The notes under the pieces were generated by a model. That model searched no databases. It was given only the letters and a program-made list of their open reading frames with translations, and was not told the origin of the DNA. A stretch of 64,000 nucleotides of DNA. Source: Sphagnum magellanicum (taxonomy: Eukaryota > Streptophyta > Sphagnopsida > Sphagnales > Sphagnaceae). This document shows, one piece after another, positions 52,072 through 63,262 of this stretch. The first letter of the stretch is position 1. The number at the start of each line of letters is the position of its first letter. The stretch lies in the NCBI GenBank assembly GCA_021904315.1, contig CM038923.1, positions 3,224,001-3,288,000 on the forward strand, in the 5' to 3' direction. A program made the translations under genes and the position numbers.

Positions 52072-53568
52072 CATCGTGACATCAAAGGGGCAAACATCCT
52101 GGCTGATAACAGGGGATGTATCCAGCTTGCAGACTTTCGTGCATCCAAAAAAGTTGTTAAACTTGGAACGATTTCTGAAGCCAAGTCCATGAAAGGCACT
52201 CCTTACTTGATGGCTCCTGAGGTCATTCGTCAGACGGGTAATAACTGGCAAGCTGATATGTCGAGTGTTGGCTGCACTGTGATTGAAATGGCGACTGGTA
52301 AACGTCCCTGGAGCCAGCAGTTCCAAGAGGTAGTTGCATTGTTCCACATTGGAACTACAAACTCACACCCTCCCATCCCTGAGCATCTTTCTCATCCAGG
52401 CAAGGATTTTCTCCTCAAGTGTCTCCAGAGGGAGCCCACACTGAGGCCTAGTGCAACTGAGCTTCTGAAGCATCCCCTTGTTCTCACCTGTGACATTCAA
52501 GGAGGATTAGATGGATTTGAGGACATACAACAACAAGCAGCAGCTGATGGTCATTTGCAGCAGCAGCGGGCAAATAGGGGAAACACGGAATTGCGATCTG
52601 TGAAAGGTGCACGGAGACAGATTGGCCAGGACAGCTGGAAGCCAACTGGGGTGCTTGGGAAGGGTTCCTCCTTTTCTTTCAGAGGCTCCCCATACTCCGT
52701 GAAGAATTCTGATGACATCAACTGGGCTTCCAGAAGGGTTGAGAATTCAGACATGGACGACCTTAATTGTTCTGTGAGGTTGGACTCTGTAAGGTTCGAT
52801 TCTATCCAATATGATACTTGGAATGAAAGCTATAACCCGATGTTAGAGCCATCATTTGTGGATGGCAACAACTGGAGGCTTAATCTGACTGTGAATGGAG
52901 GATTCTCTGTAGGAGGACCTGTTGCTAATGGAGATCTTGCAATCATGGGGACCCCAGAATGTGAGCATAGTCTGGGGGAGAGGGGATGGTCTCTGCAGCA
53001 GCAGGAGGAAGATGAAGTGACAGAATCCAAGATTCGTGTCTTCTTGGATGAGAAGGCTTTGGAGCTCAAAAGGCTCTAGACACCAATCCAGGAGGAACTT
53101 TATGAGACCTCAATGAGTAGCTCAGAAATTCCTGCATCAACTAGGCCTGCAGAGAGCTTTATTGCACCTTTGAACCCTGCTATTGCGAAACAACAAACGC
53201 ACAGCCCCAGCAAATCACCGGGCAGTCTCAGTGGAAGGTCAATTGGAATCAGAAGCAGCCAAGAGAGTGAGACGAGTGTGAGTTCTGGGAGCCCCAGTGG
53301 AACTGGAGCACCTTCTCCCAGTGTCAATTGTTCCCCTCTTTTGGAAATTCCGTCAGCAAGGTTGAATGAATAGAAAGGTCCACAGCAACCACTACCAAGC
53401 CCTAGTCTGAGTTCTAGTGAGCGTCAAAGGTTGTGGAAAGAGGAGCTTCAGCAGGAGCTTAGAATGAAGCGAGAGGAGAAACGGAAACAATTGGCTAAAC
53501 AGGGCTCTCCAATGTCTCCACCCAACTCCAAGGGGCTTCAACGATCTGGCTACTCCTTCCAAATTTAG
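52072..53568 (+). pseudogene. ANP/NPK1-type MAPKKK, 5'-truncated intronless pseudogene
   Basis: Similarity to plant MAPKKKs of cytokinesis and stress signalling (ANP/NPK1 group) starts in the catalytic loop, HRDIKGANIL, and runs in one frame to a C-terminal stop at 53,566-53,568. Kinase landmarks: ADFRASKKV (family ADFGASKKV; the DFG Gly is Arg), MKGTPYLMAPEVI (usual Trp is Leu), DMSSVGCTVIEMATGKRPW (usual D-I-W-S), ALFHIGTTNSHPPIPEHLS, LKCLQREPTLRPSA. Then come a Ser-rich tail and a basic coiled segment ERQRLWKEELQQELRMKREE. Two in-frame TAG codons (53,077-53,079 and 53,371-53,373) stand where Gln is expected, both explained by C-to-T changes. There are no frameshifts and no introns over 1.5 kb. 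It lacks the whole N-lobe, so it is inactive. Intron loss plus 5' truncation suggests a retrocopy, though no poly-A tail or target duplication was found. Confidence 0.9.
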
Positions 53569-53890
53569 CAGCTATCTCATCTGAGGGATTTGACCCGATA
53601 CCCTATTGTATAGTCTTCCCCCCATTCTAGTCCATGGTGATGGGCTGCCCCTGGTTATGAACTTCCCTTCTGCGGGGTGCAAGGTCCTTCTCTCCCTCTC
53701 TGTCTGTTCTGTTTCTTTCTCTGTGGCTTTTTATGTTTGTGATCTCCTGTATAGCCTCTTAGACTCTCATTTGGTAAGCAAGATCAGTTACCAACTCCAA
53801 CCTGACAGTGGGTCACCTTGGCCCCCATCTTTGGCTTTTTTATCCTGTATCTTTTAGTTAATAAAATTAGGGTGTTTTGTGCACTTGTGA
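53569..53890 (+). other. Retained 3' UTR of the MAPKKK copy
   Basis: GC-balanced, pyrimidine-rich sequence follows the stop without break and contains AATAAA at 53,860-53,865. No poly-A run follows at the expected 15-30 bp. An A8 run at about 54,099-54,106 could mark a later site. Confidence 0.4.
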
Positions 53891-54169
53891 ATGAGACAGC
53901 TTATAGTTGTGGAAGGTTTTCAAATTTTGTGGTTTGATTTTTGGCTTATTACTACATTCTGCTTAAAGTCTTCTGAAGGTTGGCATTCCTGCACAGATTG
54001 TGAAGTTATTATTGTCTTTCCTTTTTGCTGTCTATCTCCTATCACACAGGTATTCATAATTGGAGCGTTCCTCATGCTGTGTGTTCATGTCATCTCTTGA
54101 AAAAAAATAGGTTGAGCACAGATAACAGGGACTGTAGACAATATTTTGTTCGCCGAAAATGAAGTAGTT

Positions 54170-54335
54170 TCAGTACGGGTGGTAGGACATCCTGAGACAG
54201 TCATGCATTTGTGGGTGCTTTAGCTCCACCAGGTTATATACATCTCCAGGAACTCTAGCAATAGGAAACTCATCTGCAAGTTGACAAAATTGTGTCTCTT
54301 TCAGGGGTTCAGGGCCAGGCATGGATCCAGGTACT
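54170..54335 (-). pseudogene. Exon-like C-terminal segment, unrecognised
   Basis: Minus-strand acceptor TTTCTTTGCTCAG precedes an open reading VPGSMPGPEPLKETQFCQL, then PIARVPGDVYNLVELKHPQM and a stop after MSYHPY. Amino-acid use is protein-like and unlike the AT-rich background ORFs. A second minus ORF upstream (54,414-54,656) might belong to it, but no family is recognised and no full gene could be built. Confidence 0.3.
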
Positions 54336-54339
54336 CTGA

Positions 54340-55134
54340 GCAAAGAAATGAGTTTTTTGCTGGACATCAATTTAGAGCCTCAGGGGACTTTAATCGTTGA
54401 TCATCTGTCATGATCAATGATTGGCTGGTGGATGGGTGATTGAGATCAGCTCACTGATGGATGGGGTTTCTCCTCTCTTTACTCCTGCCATTGTTGCGCT
54501 ACTGTTCTTGCTGTGTTGGTCTATGACACAAGCAAGTAAACCTATGGCTAATATGCATGCATGTACTTGAGGATACAGGTTCTTCACCTTCACTTTTAGT
54601 TTATCCATTATGGTTACTCTTCCTTTTAAGATTGGAAGTGGGAATATGTTGGCCACTTGGGTGTAATCACAAGAATTGGAGGATGGATTTTTAGAGTTAC
54701 TGGGGTTGCTAACACTAGCCTTCGGGGAATGTGGAGTTCCATTGATTGGTGTTCTGGATGTGGGGGGGTTTGGGGATCATTTGAGCTTAGTGTCGTTCCA
54801 GTAAATTGCAGTGCTGATTCTCCAGAAAAAGTTAGTAATTATATTTCAACTTAAAATTTGAAATGTTGGCGGGTAACGTTTAAGCAAGTGACACATGGCA
54901 ATATATCAATAGATTTGCCCTAATCAATCAATGACATTTATGCGCTTATGTTTATTGTCAAGAAATTCAAGGTGAACTTAAAAAAAATAAAATTCTATTC
55001 AAACATTTTGTGTATTTTTTAATATTTTGGTGATGCAATTTTCATATCTTGTGTTATAATTAAAATTATTTTTGTTTGTTTAGTTTATAACTAAAGCTAA
55101 AAGGTTGTTTTAAATTATATCATTTATTTGAATA
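54340..55134. other. Transition from GC-balanced block to AT-rich DNA
   Basis: Up to about 54,850 composition remains balanced; beyond it the AT-rich background resumes. Short ORFs on both strands (54,414-54,656 minus; 54,657-54,854 plus) are not recognised. Confidence 0.35.
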
Positions 55135-55590
55135 ACTTGGAGATTAAAGGTTTTTGTTTTTTTATTTTGGAGGTTGAAGGTTCTTATTCTTATTCTTTCA
55201 AAGGTTGAAGGTTTTCTTTTTCTCTTGAAGGTTGAAGGTTCTTGTTTTTACTCTTAAAGAGGTTAAAGACTTTTGTTTTTGCTCTTGGAGGTTGAAGGTT
55301 CTTGTTCTTGCTTTCAAAGAGGTTGAAGACTTTTGTTTTTACTCTTAGAGGTTGAAGGTTCTTGTCTTTGCTTTTAGGTTGAAAGTTTTTACTCTTGCTT
55401 TTGAATGTTGAAATTTTTTGTTGTTTCTTTTGAATGTTGAAGGTTCTTGCTCATACTTTTGGATGTTGAAGGTTCTTATTTTTACTTTTTGATGTTAAAG
55501 GTTATTGTTCTTATTCTTGAATGTTCAAAGTTCTTACTTTTGGTTTTAGATGTTGAAAGTTCTTGCTCTTACTTTTGTTATTTTTATGTT
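55135..55590. repeat. Minisatellite of GGTTGAAGGTTCTTG units
   Basis: About 13 units of roughly 30-36 bp, each built as GAGGTTGAAGGTTCTTG followed by TTTTTGCTCTT or similar. Alternating variants (GAAGGTTCTTG versus GAAGACTTTTG) suggest a higher-order two-unit period in the middle of the array. Confidence 0.85.
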
Positions 55591-56454
55591 ATAAGGTCGA
55601 ACTTTCATTGTGTTTCAATCCATCAACATCAAAATTATGTATACAAGGTAATTTTTTTCAAAATTATTTAAAATTATAATTCAATTTACCTAATTGTAAG
55701 CATAATATTTGATTCTATTTGTAAGTGTACAAATTATAATTTCGTTTGTATCAATGTTCTATACGTTGCATTTTAGTGACAAATAAGTTGCATGTTAGTG
55801 GCAGTATAATTATAAATTAGTTTTATTCAAGTTGAAGGGATCATTTACATATTTTTGATATTACAATGTTATGATATTTTATTGATTTCATTTCACATGG
55901 GGAACTAAATATCATAACATGGCATATTTCAAGTAAATAAGGTGCATTGAAGAATTGTATGGTTCAAGCTCCATTTTAACAAAAATAGAAGAAAACATTC
56001 ATTTATGAAACATAATGTTTAAATGACAATATTTGATTGTTGTGGGTCATCATTTTTATGGTTTGACCTTTTTTTTAAATAGAGAAAAATGTTTGTTATA
56101 TATAACTTGGGCATTACATTTAGATTCATAGTTAAATTATTTTTTGATAAATTTTTTTTTAAAATTTTTTTGTAATGTATTCTTCAACATGGAATGTAAA
56201 TGTATTTAAATTTTCAAATCCATTTCATGTTTATAAATAATGATGTCCAATGCAATTCAAAATTACATATTATAATTAGGACAACATGATAATCGTTGTG
56301 TGAAGTCTAAATAATTGCATTGTAAATTTTAATTTAGTATTACTAAAATCAATTACCATACAATTGTTTTGAAACCCAAATTTAAACATCTAATTGCAAA
56401 TTAGTTAATAAATCCTTTATTTTCATTTCATTTTTAGTTGTAAGTTGTTGCAAA

Positions 56455-56765
56455 GGATACGAACAAAATTCATTGCTCAAATGGATGAATGAAAGAATTA
56501 AAGAGTATATATGTTAGACTAGTTATAAAATAGTTGTAAATAAGTTGCAAAAGATAAGGATATTTAGAATCCATTTGTCAAATGGATGAATGAAATAATG
56601 GAAGAATATATTTGTTGAACTAGTTATAAAATAATTGTAGATAAGTTATAAAATATAAGAATAGAATGTATTCATCAAATGGATGAATGAAATAATTAAA
56701 GATTATACTTGTCAAACTAATTGTAAAATAGTTGTAAATAAGTTCCAAAAGGTATTAACATATGT
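56455..56765. repeat. Three tandem copies of a ~100-bp unit
   Basis: CAAATGGATGAATGAAA recurs near 56,478, 56,579 and 56,675, each followed by an A-rich stretch and ACTAGTTATAAAATAGTTGTA. A partial fourth copy (CAAATGGATGAAATG) ends the array. Confidence 0.75.
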
Positions 56766-58560
56766 CATTCATCAACAAATGGATGAAATGCCACATTTGC
56801 ATTTCGTTTACCACCTTGGAATGTGTGTGAGAATTTGACATAAAGATTAGTTGTAAAGAAGTTGCATATAGTTGCATGTGAATTACACCATATATATGAT
56901 ATTGTATATGACATAGGGTGTCCATTGCAAGTAGAAAACCTAGTTGCAAGCCCAATTGTAAAACCCTATATTTTTTCATAGTGAATGATTTGAAAAAAAA
57001 ATTAAATCTAAAAAACTTGATTATCTAATATTAGTTTATTCCATTATTTGCACCATTATATTCACATATTAATACAATTTTTGAATCCATGATCCCAATT
57101 TTGGTTCAAAATTAGATTAAAAGGATTTTTTGTTTGTTTGTGCATTGAAGTTGATAAAAAAGTGCATGGTGAGTCAATTTGTCCCTTCCAATTTGGAGTT
57201 CTTGCCCCCAATTTTAAGCATTTGTTTGTGCAAACATTTGTTATGATTGACAACAAGCATACATGGAATTTATATTGCATTTAACATATTATTTAGATAT
57301 ATTGTAGGAGTTGGGCAACTTCCACATAAATTAAATTATTTTCAACTTTTCTGAAATTTTCAAAATAAAATTTAGACCTTTTTGTTGAAATTAAAAAAAA
57401 TACATTCAAAGTTGCCAACCAATTTTGAACCAAGGTCTTGCTAGACCAAATCAATTACTTTACATCCATATGACCATTAATGTAGTGAAATATCTTAAAG
57501 TTATTATTGAATTTTATTACATATATTACACATATGCCAATATTTTCAAAATTAAAAAGGTAATTATCGAACCAAAAATTATGGATTAAAAATTAATTAT
57601 TCAATAAAGAATTGTCAAAGCCACCCAAGTACTACATTAACCATTTCGAGAATGACATATTCTACTTGTTGCCTACTTGTTGCAAGAAAAATACATTAAT
57701 GTTGATGTGCTTAAAAAATTCACTATGTTAAGAAGTAATAGTTAAAACTCATTTACATGCTGGAGGTTGAACAAAAGCAATGTAACCAACAATTCAATAA
57801 ATAAAGGAAAAATGAACTCTATACTTTATGTAATTGCCATTAAAAGAGAATGGGGTTTTTTCACACAAAAAAAACACATGTGTTAGGTAAACTTTGTGGT
57901 TTTTTCCATTATAATGTACAAGCTTTGGTGTTCGTTGTGGTATATAGTATATAAACACGACAATTTGACATTAGGTAATGGGCCATATTACATTTGTGCC
58001 ATATGTGTAATTATTTAGTTTCAAATTGCCATTTTAATGTAATATATGCTGCAATAAACACCAAATTTTCTTGTAATGTGCCATTGGAAATGTTATGTAA
58101 TTGGTGAGTTGCATGTGGCCTAATTTCACATAGATAGTTGGCCACTTAATGCAATTTATGTTTAAGAAGAAACAACTCTATTGAAAACCCTTTCAATCTA
58201 TTTGAAATTTACAAGCAAGATGATAATCAAATATGGTGGAACTATTGCAAAGAATGTTGGCATGAACTACCTATAAAAGGGATGGACAAATGCAAATTGA
58301 ACCTAAGAGAACCAAATTTAGAAAGATATATTATTGAATGGTGGGTCATTTCTTGGCAAAGTAAAAGAAAAGCTTTTATTATTCATATCTTCCACAAAGT
58401 TAAATTACATTACTAATATATTAATGTTGAGTCCATCACTATGAGAAATTGTGTCCATGGAGACCACATTACCTTGCAACTAGAGTTCAAAAACATTACA
58501 AGACAACTATGTTGCAACTATTATTTTGATAGTGCAACTCCTTTACAATTACACCTTATA
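56766..58560. other. AT-rich intergenic DNA, no gene recognised
   Basis: Only low-complexity ORFs under 80 codons. No transposon domain or terminal repeat recognised. Confidence 0.5.
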
Positions 58561-58563
58561 AAT

Positions 58564-58985
58564 ACCACTACTAAAAATCATGGTTAGTTAAGAGGTTCAA
58601 ATTGACTAATTTGCCATTTTGAGTAATGGACATGTACATTTTGACTAAAAGCTAGGGGTTTGAATGAGACATGTACTGTTTGATTGATCAATTTGAATAT
58701 AATGGTTAATTTGATTAAATGCATATAATCAAGTTGTACAACCTTAGTAAAAATGACCAATGGTCTTTAGTCAAATTGAACATTTAATCAAGTTGGCCAA
58801 TGATTTTTAATCAAATTGAACATTTTGTCAAAATGACCAATGATATTTAATCAAGATGACCAATGGCCTTTAGTCAAATGGAACATTTAGTCAAGATGGC
58901 CAATGATTTTTCGTCAAAATGACCATTGGTCTTTAATCAAGTGGAACATCTAGTTAATATGACCAATGATTTTTAATCAAATGTG
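58564..58985. repeat. CACTA-type terminus with subterminal minisatellite (one end only)
   Basis: CACTACTAAAAATCATGG at 58,565 resembles a plant CACTA terminus. From about 58,740 to 58,985 a degenerate ~38-bp unit (AGTCAAATTGAACATTTAAT then CAAGTTGGCCAATGATTTTT) repeats six to seven times, as subterminal repeats do. No matching opposite end was found before 64,000. Confidence 0.45.
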
Positions 58986-59004
58986 AAAGGGTCTATTACT
59001 TTAT

Positions 59005-59205
59005 GTATATGCCTCCTACCTATTCACCCACCTATTTACCTAATTGGCTACTTACCTACTCATTACCCATCCACCTACCTATTTACTATTTACCTCCTAG
59101 CTACTTACTAGCTAGCTACCTATTTACTTATACCTTCTCACCTACCTATTTACCTACCCACCTACATGCATATTATTTACGTCATACCCACCCATTTACC
59201 TACCT
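59005..59205. repeat. CTACC/TTACC simple-sequence block
   Basis: Irregular run of CCTACCTATTTACC units. Its complement motif (GTAGGTAGG, AAATAAGTAG) forms a block at about 61,600-61,755. Confidence 0.85.
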
Positions 59206-59890
59206 AAGTTTAACCACTAGGTGTAGCCATTAGATTTAACCATTATGTTTAGTCATTAGATTTAACCATTAGGTTTACCAAAAATTTAAGCAAATTTTAA
59301 TAATTAAATTTAGCTTAAATTTAACCATTAGGTTTAGCCGCTATGTTTAGGCACTGTATTTGACATTAAGTTTAATTTAAATTGAACCATTAGATTTGGC
59401 CACTAGGTATAGCCTAAATTTAGGCTCAAGGTATAACCATTAGGTATAAATTAAGTTAAACCATTATATTAAATCATTAGATTTACCCATTAAGATTAAC
59501 CTAAATTTAGCCATTATGTTTAACTAATAGGTCTAATATATTTTTAACCATTATGTTTAGCCGAGTTTTAATCAATATGTTTAGCCACTAAATTTAGCCA
59601 TTTGGTTTAACCTATGTTTAACAAAGGTTTAGTCATTATACTTAACCATTAGATTTAACCACTAGGTTTAGGTTAAGTTTGACCATTATATTTAGCCACT
59701 AGGTTCAGGTTAAGTTTGGCAATTATATTTAATCACTAGGTTTAGGTTAAATTTGGCCATTATATTTAGCCAAAGTTTAACCATCAAGTTTATCAACTGG
59801 GTTTAACCACTATGTTTAGCCAAGGTTTAATCATTATGTTTAGCCACTAGATTTAGCCATTAGGTTTAACCAAAGTTTAACCATTAACAC
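59206..59890. repeat. Degenerate minisatellite of AACCATTAGGTTTAGCC units
   Basis: More than 25 variants of a 16-20-bp unit alternating AACCATTAGG/TTTAACC and TTTAGCCACTAGG. Units vary at the same few positions (ATT/ACT; AGG/ATG/AGA), giving a near-periodic array of about 680 bp without an ORF. Confidence 0.85.
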
Positions 59891-61077
59891 ATATTTAATT
59901 AATTTTGGACTTTGAAAAAGTTTAAAAATAAAAAAATTAATTTTGAAAATTTAAATAAATAAAATAACATCTTCAACCTGGTGGGCATCAAATAAAGTGT
60001 TGAAATGACAAATTTTCATAAGAAATTTTTTTCACCATTAGAATAATTAACATACATGATAATAGATAAACCTGGTGGCCACCAAAATTTAAAAACTAAA
60101 AGACCATAACAAAAACATTGCATAACATCATCAAGTAAATAATTCAGTGGCAAAATTTAAAAACACAATTTGAAATATCTATTAAATTTTATGTCATTGA
60201 ATCTTGCAGAGTATCAACAAATAAATTTATAATACCTAAAGTTATTGTATCTCATAAACCATTGGTGGACCATTGAATAGAAAACTTTGGGGGGCACTGA
60301 GCATTTGAAAAAAATTATTTATTAGAAAATAAAATCATCTAGTGGCCACCAATGGGTATAATAGTCTTAGTTTAAAACATACTAAGACATATACATTGAA
60401 CATTTAACCTTGAGTAAGAAGAAATTTGCTTATTATGAAATATGAAATATGAATTTCACCTTCTAGAATTGACAACCAAAGTAAATATCAAGTGCACGAA
60501 AAACAATGATTATTAATTTATTGATTTCATACAAATACATTGAGTATCAAAAACAATCTCGCCATTCATATAGGAATTCAGAATATGAGCTATTGAAATT
60601 GAAATTCCATTCTATAAGCAACCAAAAATTGAGGAATTATCTAACCTTTTAGACTAAAAGTCAAATATGCAACTCATCCATCACCTTTTTAAATAGAAAA
60701 CCCAGTTGATAGCATGATTTTCTACCAGTTATAATTGCAAACAAAGACTAGAATCCACTACAAACATAAATGAATAATTGAAATTTCCCCAAACTACAAA
60801 CCTCTAATTCACAAAATGTAAAATAAAAACAAATAATTGAACCAACATGAAATAAAAGACATGGAAAACATAACTGAAACAAGGGTTTAGGGTTTACTTA
60901 GGACGTCACTTAAAGGAAGTTGCATTAGTACCATATCTTTGCTCGAATTTTTTTCAAATTGCATGATGATTACAAAATATGCATAAATAGTGTTTACAAA
61001 GGGCAAACCCTTTAATGTCAGCCACAACTAAAATGCAAGGTCTAACCATTGTACCTAGTTTTTGGAGCACCAGTAAA
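59891..61077. other. AT-rich DNA between repeat blocks
   Basis: No ORF of note. CTAGTGGCCACCA-like and CTGGTGGCCACCA-like words recur at about 59,978, 60,071 and 60,337, hinting at old duplications. Confidence 0.4.
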
Positions 61078-61110
61078 CCCCCCCTCCCCCCCCCCCCCCC
61101 CCCCCCCCCC
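61078..61110. repeat. Poly-C tract
   Basis: Seven C, one T, then about 25 uninterrupted C, directly followed by a T7 run. Confidence 0.95.
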
Positions 61111-61569
61111 TTTTTTTCCAATTATGTGTTTCAACTTTGGCTCAATTACATTATAGTTGAAAATGACCTTTTTGACTACAATCTATTTTTTTTTATTGTT
61201 GACCACAAGAGTCAACAAGTACAAGTTGAGCCCAAAATTGTAGTTGAAAGTGATGGCCACATGTCAACACCACAACAATAGCCACTTTTGACCATTTGAG
61301 TTGGAAAAAATTCCACCAATAAAGTTGAAGTTGTTTTTGACTATAATTTCCCATTGGATGAACTTCATCCATTAATAAACCATGACGTCATCAAAGAATG
61401 AGTTGAAATTTCAACTACATTTTAACTAAATCATCAAATTGTAATTTTGATTATGTTACAACTAAACCAATCAAAGAGTCTAACCAATAGTTTGTTGCCT
61501 TGTGGCCCTATTCATAATTATGTATAGGCAAAGAATTCAAATAATAGTTTGTTGACATGTGTCCTTATT

Positions 61570-61755
61570 TAAAGTTATGTGTAGGCTTAGGTTTAGGTAT
61601 TTAGGTCCACCTAGAAATAAGTAAGTAGGTATTTACCTATTAGGCCTACCTATTTATATATACCTTCCTACTTAAGCCTAGGTAGGTAGGTAGGTAGGTA
61701 GTTAGGTCTAGGTAAATAAGTAGACCATAGTTACTTAGGCTTAAGGTAGATAAGT
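61570..61755. repeat. GTAGG-type simple-sequence block
   Basis: Units of TAGGTAGG and AGTAAGTAGG; also includes a complementary stretch (CCTACCTATTTATAT), so a local hairpin is possible. Opposite in orientation to the block at 59,005. Confidence 0.8.
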
Positions 61756-61929
61756 AGGTTTTAGATAATGCTTTTTTTCACCACATGACCTTTAAGGTCA
61801 AACCTTTCTTATTAGTTTGTCCTAGGTGCTAACTTCACCTTTGGAAAACACTTAATGCACCAATTTCATTATGTAGTTTACAAACTTGGACAAATAATAT
61901 GGGACAAAGATTATAGTTGCACTCTAGTT

Positions 61930-62515
61930 GATATTTTGTTTCAAATGTTTTGAAAAAAATCTTTTAAACCCTCTCTAATTTGAAACCCCATATCTTTTTC
62001 ATTTTAAATCCATTTTGAGTGATCTAAAAAGTTACGAGTGCACCAGCTAGTGATTTTTAAGACTTTTTAAACTCCAAATGCAAAAAAGCAATGAAAAAAA
62101 ATTTACTTTCAAAATTTGAAACTATGATATTTTGTTTCAAATGTTTTGAAAAAAAAACTTTAAACCTTTCTAGTTTGAAACCCCATATCTTTTTCATTTT
62201 AGGTCCATTTTGAGTGATCTAAAAAACTATGGGTATGTTAATTAACGATCTACAATACCTTTTTGAACTTTAAATGTTGCAAAACAATGAGAAAAAAAAA
62301 AAATCTCAAAATTTGAAACTGTCATATTTTGTTTGAAATGTTTTGAAAAAAACTTTAAACCTTTATGGTTTGAAACCCAATATCTTTTTCATTTTAAGTT
62401 CATTTTGAGAGATTAAAAAAGCTATGGGTGTGGCAACTAACGATCTACAAGACTTCTTTGAAATTCAAATGTAATTAAACAATGACAAAATAATTTAATC
62501 TCAAAATCCAAAATT
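61930..62515. repeat. Three tandem copies of a ~196-bp unit
   Basis: Units begin at 61,930, 62,126 and 62,323 with ATATTTTGTTTCAAATGTTT. Each holds TTTGAAACCCCATATCTTTT, then TCATTTTGAGTGATCTAAAAA, and ends TCAAAATTTGAAACT. By eye 80-85% identical. Confidence 0.85.
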
Positions 62516-62829
62516 CTTTTAACAAATTTATCACCAAGCATAAACCCCTTTACACAAAACAACCCATATCCTCTTTGTTTTTTGTAGCATTGGAAGTGCT
62601 AAATGGGAAGCTACAAAATTTATTTTAACAAAAAAAAGGAGCAATGCGTAAGAAGTCGACTTCCTTTGAAATCTCAATGTATGGTCGTAGGCTTATTTAC
62701 CCTAGTTGAAATTAAGTTATAATTTTGGATTTAAAGATTTTCTTTTGTCATTTTTTTGTTGCATTTGGATTTGAAAGAAGTTTTGTAAATATTTAGTTAA
62801 TACACCCATAGGTTTTCAATCATTCAAAA

Positions 62830-63262
62830 GAGACTAAAAATGAAAAGATATGGGGTTTGAAATTAGAAAGGGTTTTAAGTTTTTTTTTCAAAACATTTGA
62901 AACAAAATATCAATTAAATTGCATTTGCAATTTTTATTACATGGTGCTTAGGCTTCATTAAACTAGGGCTAACCATCTGAAATTAATTAAATGTCTAACA
63001 TCAACTATAATGCAACTATAATGCACCATAGGTCTACTTGTAATTTTTTTTCAAAAAAATTGAAACAAAATATCACAATTTCGAATGTTGAGATAATTTT
63101 GTTGTTGATGTTTTGTTGTATTGGGAGGACAAAAAGGTTTTGTATATTCGTAGTCATAGGTTCTTAGATCAATTAAAATTGACTAAAAATGACAAAGATA
63201 TGGGGTTTGAAAATAAAGAAAGTTATAGTTCTTCAAAAAAATTGGTACAAAATATCACAAAT
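62830..63262. repeat. Inverted partial copies of the 196-bp unit
   Basis: GATATGGGGTTTGAAA near 62,848 and 63,193, and TTGAAACAAAATATCA near 62,898 and 63,059, are the reverse complement of the array at 61,930. At least two partial units stand in opposite orientation, interrupted by unrelated sequence. Confidence 0.75.

Noticed and set aside
54099-54125. A8 run as the poly-A tail of the MAPKKK retrocopy
   Set aside because: Too short in AT-rich DNA, and no duplicated target sequence matching the left junction at 52,072 was found.
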